Assembly (NCBI GenBank): GCA_964572955.1
Contig: CAZNGY010000037.1
Coordinates: 1-17,469 of the forward strand
Reading direction: 5' to 3'
Length of the DNA stretch: 17,469 nt
Source: UBA3775 sp964572955
GTDB taxonomy: Bacteria > Bacillota > Clostridia > Lachnospirales > Lachnospiraceae
In this document: one piece after another, positions 14,812-17,469 of the stretch
How the letters are laid out: each line of letters begins with the position of its first letter
Numbering within the stretch: position 1 is the stretch's first letter
Notes under the pieces: model-generated
Database searches by the model: none
Seen by the model: the letters and a program-made list of their open reading frames with translations, nothing else
What the model was told of the DNA's origin: nothing
Translations under genes and position numbers: made by a program

Positions 14812-16524
14812 ATGAGTGAAAGCCACAGGGGAATGAGGGAAATAATGAACAGAAGACAAAAGATAGTATTGGTTTCGAGCGGAGCAGCGGCTCTGGTTCT
14901 TGTGCTGATTCTTATAATAATGGCAGCAATGAACAGAAAGTATATAGAAATGAGTATTCCGGAGACACAGACTTTGGAAGTGCAGTATGGTGATGAGTTT
15001 AAATCACCGGATGTGACAGCAGTTTACCGCGGAACCATAATCAACAAAAAAGGAAAAAAACTAAATGTAGAAGTTTCGGGAAGTGTGGATACAAAACAGT
15101 TCGGGCATTACGAACTTGAGTATACGGCAGAATACAAAGGTGAAAAGGCAGTGTCATACATTCTCGTGGATGTTGTGGATACCGTAGGTCCGGTGATTAC
15201 CTTAAACGGCGGTACGGAAAGGGTTGTCAGTCCTTTAAGTACTTATGTTGAGGAAGGATATACGGCGGTTGACAATTACGACGGAGATGTTACTGATAAA
15301 GTAGTCTGTGAGGAAATGGACGGAGAATTTGTTTATACGGTTACTGACAGCCACGGAAACATATCAACGATTGTGAGAAAGGTGATTTATAAAGATGAAG
15401 TGCCGCCGGTTATTACTCTTGTCGGAGACAGAGAACTTGCATGGCAGGTCGGTGAGGACTACGAAGAACCGGGAGTGACGGCGATTGATGATTGTGAAGG
15501 TGATATATCAGGTCGGATTGAAGTGAGCGGTAAGGTTGATGTGTCTGTCGAAGGTGAATATGAACTTGTTTATAAGGTAAAGGACCAATACGGAAATGAA
15601 GCATCTGAAACAAGGAAGGTAGTGGTTAAGGATACGCAGGCACCGGTCATTACACTGGTTAATGGTGATATGTATCTGAAAAAAGGAGAGACATATTCTG
15701 ATCCGGGATATAAGGCGGAGGACTTAAAAGACGGAGACGTTACCGGATTGGTAACCGTAAGCGGAACGGTTGATACGGGAACTGTCGGAACATACAGGAT
15801 AACTTATGAAGTTACAGATTCAAATGGAAATAAAGCAGTTTCGATAAGAAATGTATATGTATTTGAAAATATGTCGGATATCCCAACGGTGGATCCGGGA
15901 GATAAGGTGGTTTACCTGACATTTGATGACGGACCGGGACCTTATACGGAAAAACTGTTGGATGTGCTTGATAAGTATAATGTAAAGGCAACATTCTTTG
16001 TAACCAACCAGTATCCAGGATATCAGAGCCTTATGGCAGAGGAAGCTAAAAGAGGTCACACGGTAGCAATTCATTCTTATTCTCATAAGTATGCTGAAAT
16101 ATATGCAAATGATACGAATTATTTTGATGATTTGAATAAAATGAGCGGAATAATCGAGTCCCAGACGGGAGAAAAACCGATGATTATCAGATTTCCGGGA
16201 GGAAGTTCAAACGGAATAAGCAAAAAGTACTGTGTAGGAATTATGACAAAGCTTACGCAGGCAGTTACGGCAGCGGGATATAAATACTGTGACTGGAATG
16301 TACTCAGCGGTGATGCCGGTGAAACTGAGGTTACGGAAGAAGTTGTTCAGAATGTGATTGAAGGAATTAAAAATCACAAGGTTTCATATGTTTTACAGCA
16401 TGATGTTAAGGAATTCTCGGTTGATGCAGTAGAAGACATAATTAAGTGGGGACTCGCAAACGGATACACATTCCTTCCACTTGAATATGATTCACCTATG
16501 TCACATCATAAAGTAAATAATTAG
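14812..16524 (+). CDS. Membrane-anchored polysaccharide deacetylase with Ig-like DUF5011 repeats
   Basis: A predicted cell-surface enzyme of carbohydrate esterase family 4 (NodB domain), likely removing N-acetyl groups from peptidoglycan or a related polymer. The longest frame gives 570 residues; ATG 14845 (559 aa) is a real alternative because GAGGGA sits four bases before it. With long numbering: a membrane anchor at 17-40, then four Ig-like modules (about 45-123, 127-194, 199-274 and 278-351), the last three opening with PVITL and carrying DGDV or EGDI and DxxGN motifs of DUF5011. The NodB domain spans about 363-560 with all motifs: TFDDGP (370-375), HSYSH (421-425), RFPGGSSN (460-467), DWN (494-496) and LQHD (528-531). 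The Asp and two His metal ligands are intact, so it should be active. Confidence 0.9.
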   Translation: MSESHRGMREIMNRRQKIVLVSSGAAALVLVLILIIMAAMNRKYIEMSIPETQTLEVQYGDEFKSPDVTAVYRGTIINKKGKKLNVEVSGSVDTKQFGHYELEYTAEYKGEKAVSYILVDVVDTVGPVITLNGGTERVVSPLSTYVEEGYTAVDNYDGDVTDKVVCEEMDGEFVYTVTDSHGNISTIVRKVIYKDEVPPVITLVGDRELAWQVGEDYEEPGVTAIDDCEGDISGRIEVSGKVDVSVEGEYELVYKVKDQYGNEASETRKVVVKDTQAPVITLVNGDMYLKKGETYSDPGYKAEDLKDGDVTGLVTVSGTVDTGTVGTYRITYEVTDSNGNKAVSIRNVYVFENMSDIPTVDPGDKVVYLTFDDGPGPYTEKLLDVLDKYNVKATFFVTNQYPGYQSLMAEEAKRGHTVAIHSYSHKYAEIYANDTNYFDDLNKMSGIIESQTGEKPMIIRFPGGSSNGISKKYCVGIMTKLTQAVTAAGYKYCDWNVLSGDAGETEVTEEVVQNVIEGIKNHKVSYVLQHDVKEFSVDAVEDIIKWGLANGYTFLPLEYDSPMSHHKVNN

Positions 16525-16589
16525 TCTTTCAAAATAGTCTTTTCTTTACAAAATGAAGGGAAGATGACGGAATGACGACAGGGATTATG

Positions 16590-16623
16590 GGCAGTGACAC
16601 ATAAAAAGTGTTGCTGCCTTTTT
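16590..16623 (+). terminator. Intrinsic terminator after the deacetylase gene
   Basis: GGCAGTGACAC (16590-16600) pairs with GTGTTGCTGCC (16608-16618), with two G-T wobbles and an ATAAAAA loop, followed by five T residues. Confidence 0.85.
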
Positions 16624-16748
16624 AAAAGTCGGTTTATCCGGTAAAAATGTTTACATGAGGCATTAATCTTTTAAGGGAGACGGATTATGTAAGAAATAGT
16701 GTCCGTGTTCTAAAAAACCGAGAGTTTAAGAGGTTCTGTTTGTAGGTT
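16624..16748. other. Intergenic stretch before the ileS promoter
   Basis: The 457-base gap between the deacetylase gene and ileS holds a terminator (16590-16623), this stretch, a promoter, and the ileS leader. In this part I see no gene, no tRNA-like cloverleaf and no T-box. There is only a weak AACC/GGTT dyad near 16717-16736. Confidence 0.45.
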
Positions 16749-16785
16749 TTGACAGTTGACAAAGAAGAGTATTTTATAATATGAT
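16749..16785 (+). promoter_or_regulatory. Strong promoter of ileS with doubled -35
   Basis: TTGACA occurs twice, at 16749-16754 and 16756-16761. The second copy is 18 bases from TATGAT (16780-16785). The first is 20 bases from a perfect TATAAT (16775-16780). The 16756/16780 pair has the better spacing. Initiation near 16792 gives a leader of about 190 nt. Confidence 0.65.
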
Positions 16786-16791
16786 AGCAAA

Positions 16792-16981
16792 TGGGGTATA
16801 GCAGGTTTCGCTCATTTTAATGGCCGAGCCCTGCTTTTGTGATGTTCTGAAGGCATGTTTGGTTGAAAAAACTAAAACCACTAAACACATTGAGGATGTC
16901 CGATGAACGGATTATATAACTTTATTCAATCAGTAAATTCAGGAGCTTTAGAAATTAAAGCATTCCGATTGGGAGGTATAT
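16792..16981 (+). promoter_or_regulatory. Long ileS leader with a 5' hairpin; not a T-box
   Basis: The leader opens with a hairpin: AGCAGG (16800-16805) pairs with CCTGCT (16830-16835), and GCTC (16810-16813) with GAGC (16826-16829) inside, followed by TTTTG, which could be a weak terminator. A second weaker stem spans about 16857-16891. I looked for the T-box sequence (GGTGGTACCGCG type) and did not find it. A seven-codon frame from ATG 16781 lies at or before the predicted start, so a leader peptide is unlikely. Confidence 0.4.
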
Positions 16982-17469
16982 ATGTACAACAAAGTTGATA
17001 CGAATATGAATTTCGTGGAACGCGAAAAAGCAGTCGAGAAGTTTTGGAAAGAAAACAAAATTTTCGAAAAATCGATGAATTCCAGAAAAGAGGGACCGAC
17101 ATATACTTTTTATGACGGACCGCCTACGGCGAATGGAAAACCGCATATCGGACATGTTCTTACAAGAGTAATTAAAGATATGATTCCGAGATACCGTACA
17201 ATGAAAGGATATTATGTTCCAAGAAAGGCCGGATGGGATACACACGGTCTTCCGGTAGAGCTTGAGGTTGAGAAGCTGCTTGGTCTTGACGGAAAGGAAC
17301 AGATTGAAGAATATGGTATGGATCCTTTCATCTGTAAATGTAAGGAGTCTGTCTGGAAATACAAAGGCATGTGGGAAGATTTCTCGGGAACAGTAGGTTT
17401 CTGGGCTGATATGGACGATCCATATGTAACATATCATGATGATTTTATTGAGTCTGAGTGGTGGGCATT
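16982..17469 (+). CDS. ileS: Isoleucyl-tRNA synthetase, type II (eukaryote-like), N-terminal part
   Basis: The first 162 codons of a gene that runs off the window; the full enzyme is usually over 1000 residues. It charges tRNA-Ile. GGGAGG (16971-16976) is five bases before the ATG. The class I signature is HIGH at 55-58 within DGPPTANGKPHIGHVLTRVI, followed by AGWDTHGLPVELEVEKLLGL and the FWADMDDPYVTYHDDFIES region. These are the forms typical of type II IleRS (eukaryotic-like, as in the mupirocin-resistant MupA group). The common bacterial type I reads more like GPPYANGNIHIGH. The C-terminal domains that would confirm the type are not in the window. Confidence 0.93.
   Translation, partial: MYNKVDTNMNFVEREKAVEKFWKENKIFEKSMNSRKEGPTYTFYDGPPTANGKPHIGHVLTRVIKDMIPRYRTMKGYYVPRKAGWDTHGLPVELEVEKLLGLDGKEQIEEYGMDPFICKCKESVWKYKGMWEDFSGTVGFWADMDDPYVTYHDDFIESEWWA

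Noticed and set aside
15180..15880. Nucleotide repeat array in the deacetylase gene
   Set aside because: The similarity is at protein-domain level (Ig-like modules), with diverged codons. It is not a recent DNA repeat or CRISPR-like array.
16790..16981. T-box riboswitch upstream of ileS
   Set aside because: The conserved T-box sequence and the antiterminator-terminator pair near the start codon are not present.
16955..17437. A 160-codon open frame on the minus strand across ileS
   Set aside because: It lies opposite the clearly coding start of ileS and has no recognisable family. Long antisense frames are common opposite conserved genes of this codon use.

Overview
The window looks like a stretch of core chromosome from a low-GC Gram-positive anaerobe of the class Clostridia, most probably a member of the Lachnospiraceae. 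The reasons are the gene order rpsR, gdpP, rplI, dnaB, the presence of spoVAA and spoVAB, a stand-alone 2[4Fe-4S] ferredoxin, a DUF1858 protein, a MecA-type ClpC adaptor, strong GGAGG ribosome binding sites, and tight U-tailed terminators. No transposase, phage gene, CRISPR array, tRNA or rRNA was seen. This is inferred from sequence reading alone.

Layout. Positions 1-160 hold the 3' end of rpsR and a perfect terminator. Positions 421-4413 hold gdpP (c-di-AMP phosphodiesterase), rplI and dnaB, closed by a terminator. At 4489-5182 is a MerR-like regulator with a coiled-coil tail. It converges on a 55-residue ferredoxin gene on the minus strand (5181-5348). A 317-base divergent region separates the ferredoxin from mecA (5666-6448), which is followed by a DUF1858 redox-disulfide protein and a terminator (6746-6782).

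Positions 6935-11390 appear to be one transcription unit. It has a good promoter, a structured roughly 150-nt leader ending in a terminator-like stem that contains the likely ribosome binding site, then a GH18 lipoprotein, a small alarmone synthetase, a P-loop cytidylate-kinase-like protein with an unusual C-terminal extension, and a YtvI/AI-2E family membrane protein. A divergent TspO/MBR-like membrane protein lies on the minus strand (11380-11886) and overlaps the end of ytvI by 11 bases.

Positions 11936-13540 hold proS of the archaeal/eukaryotic type with its own promoter and terminator. Positions 13681-14720 hold spoVAA and spoVAB, without the rest of spoVA. Positions 14812-16623 hold a membrane-anchored polysaccharide deacetylase with Ig-like DUF5011 repeats. 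The window ends in the first 162 codons of ileS, which encodes the type II (eukaryote-like) isoleucyl-tRNA synthetase. ileS is preceded by a strong promoter and a long leader that is not a recognisable T-box.

Themes: replication and translation genes, nucleotide second messengers (c-di-AMP breakdown and (p)ppGpp synthesis), regulated proteolysis, cell-wall or spore-wall polysaccharide remodelling, and sporulation. I found no clearly new multi-gene system. The parts most worth a second look are the GH18-operon leader RNA with its flanking dyads, the kinase-like fusion protein, the divergent TspO homologue, the orphan spoVAA-spoVAB pair, and the ileS leader.
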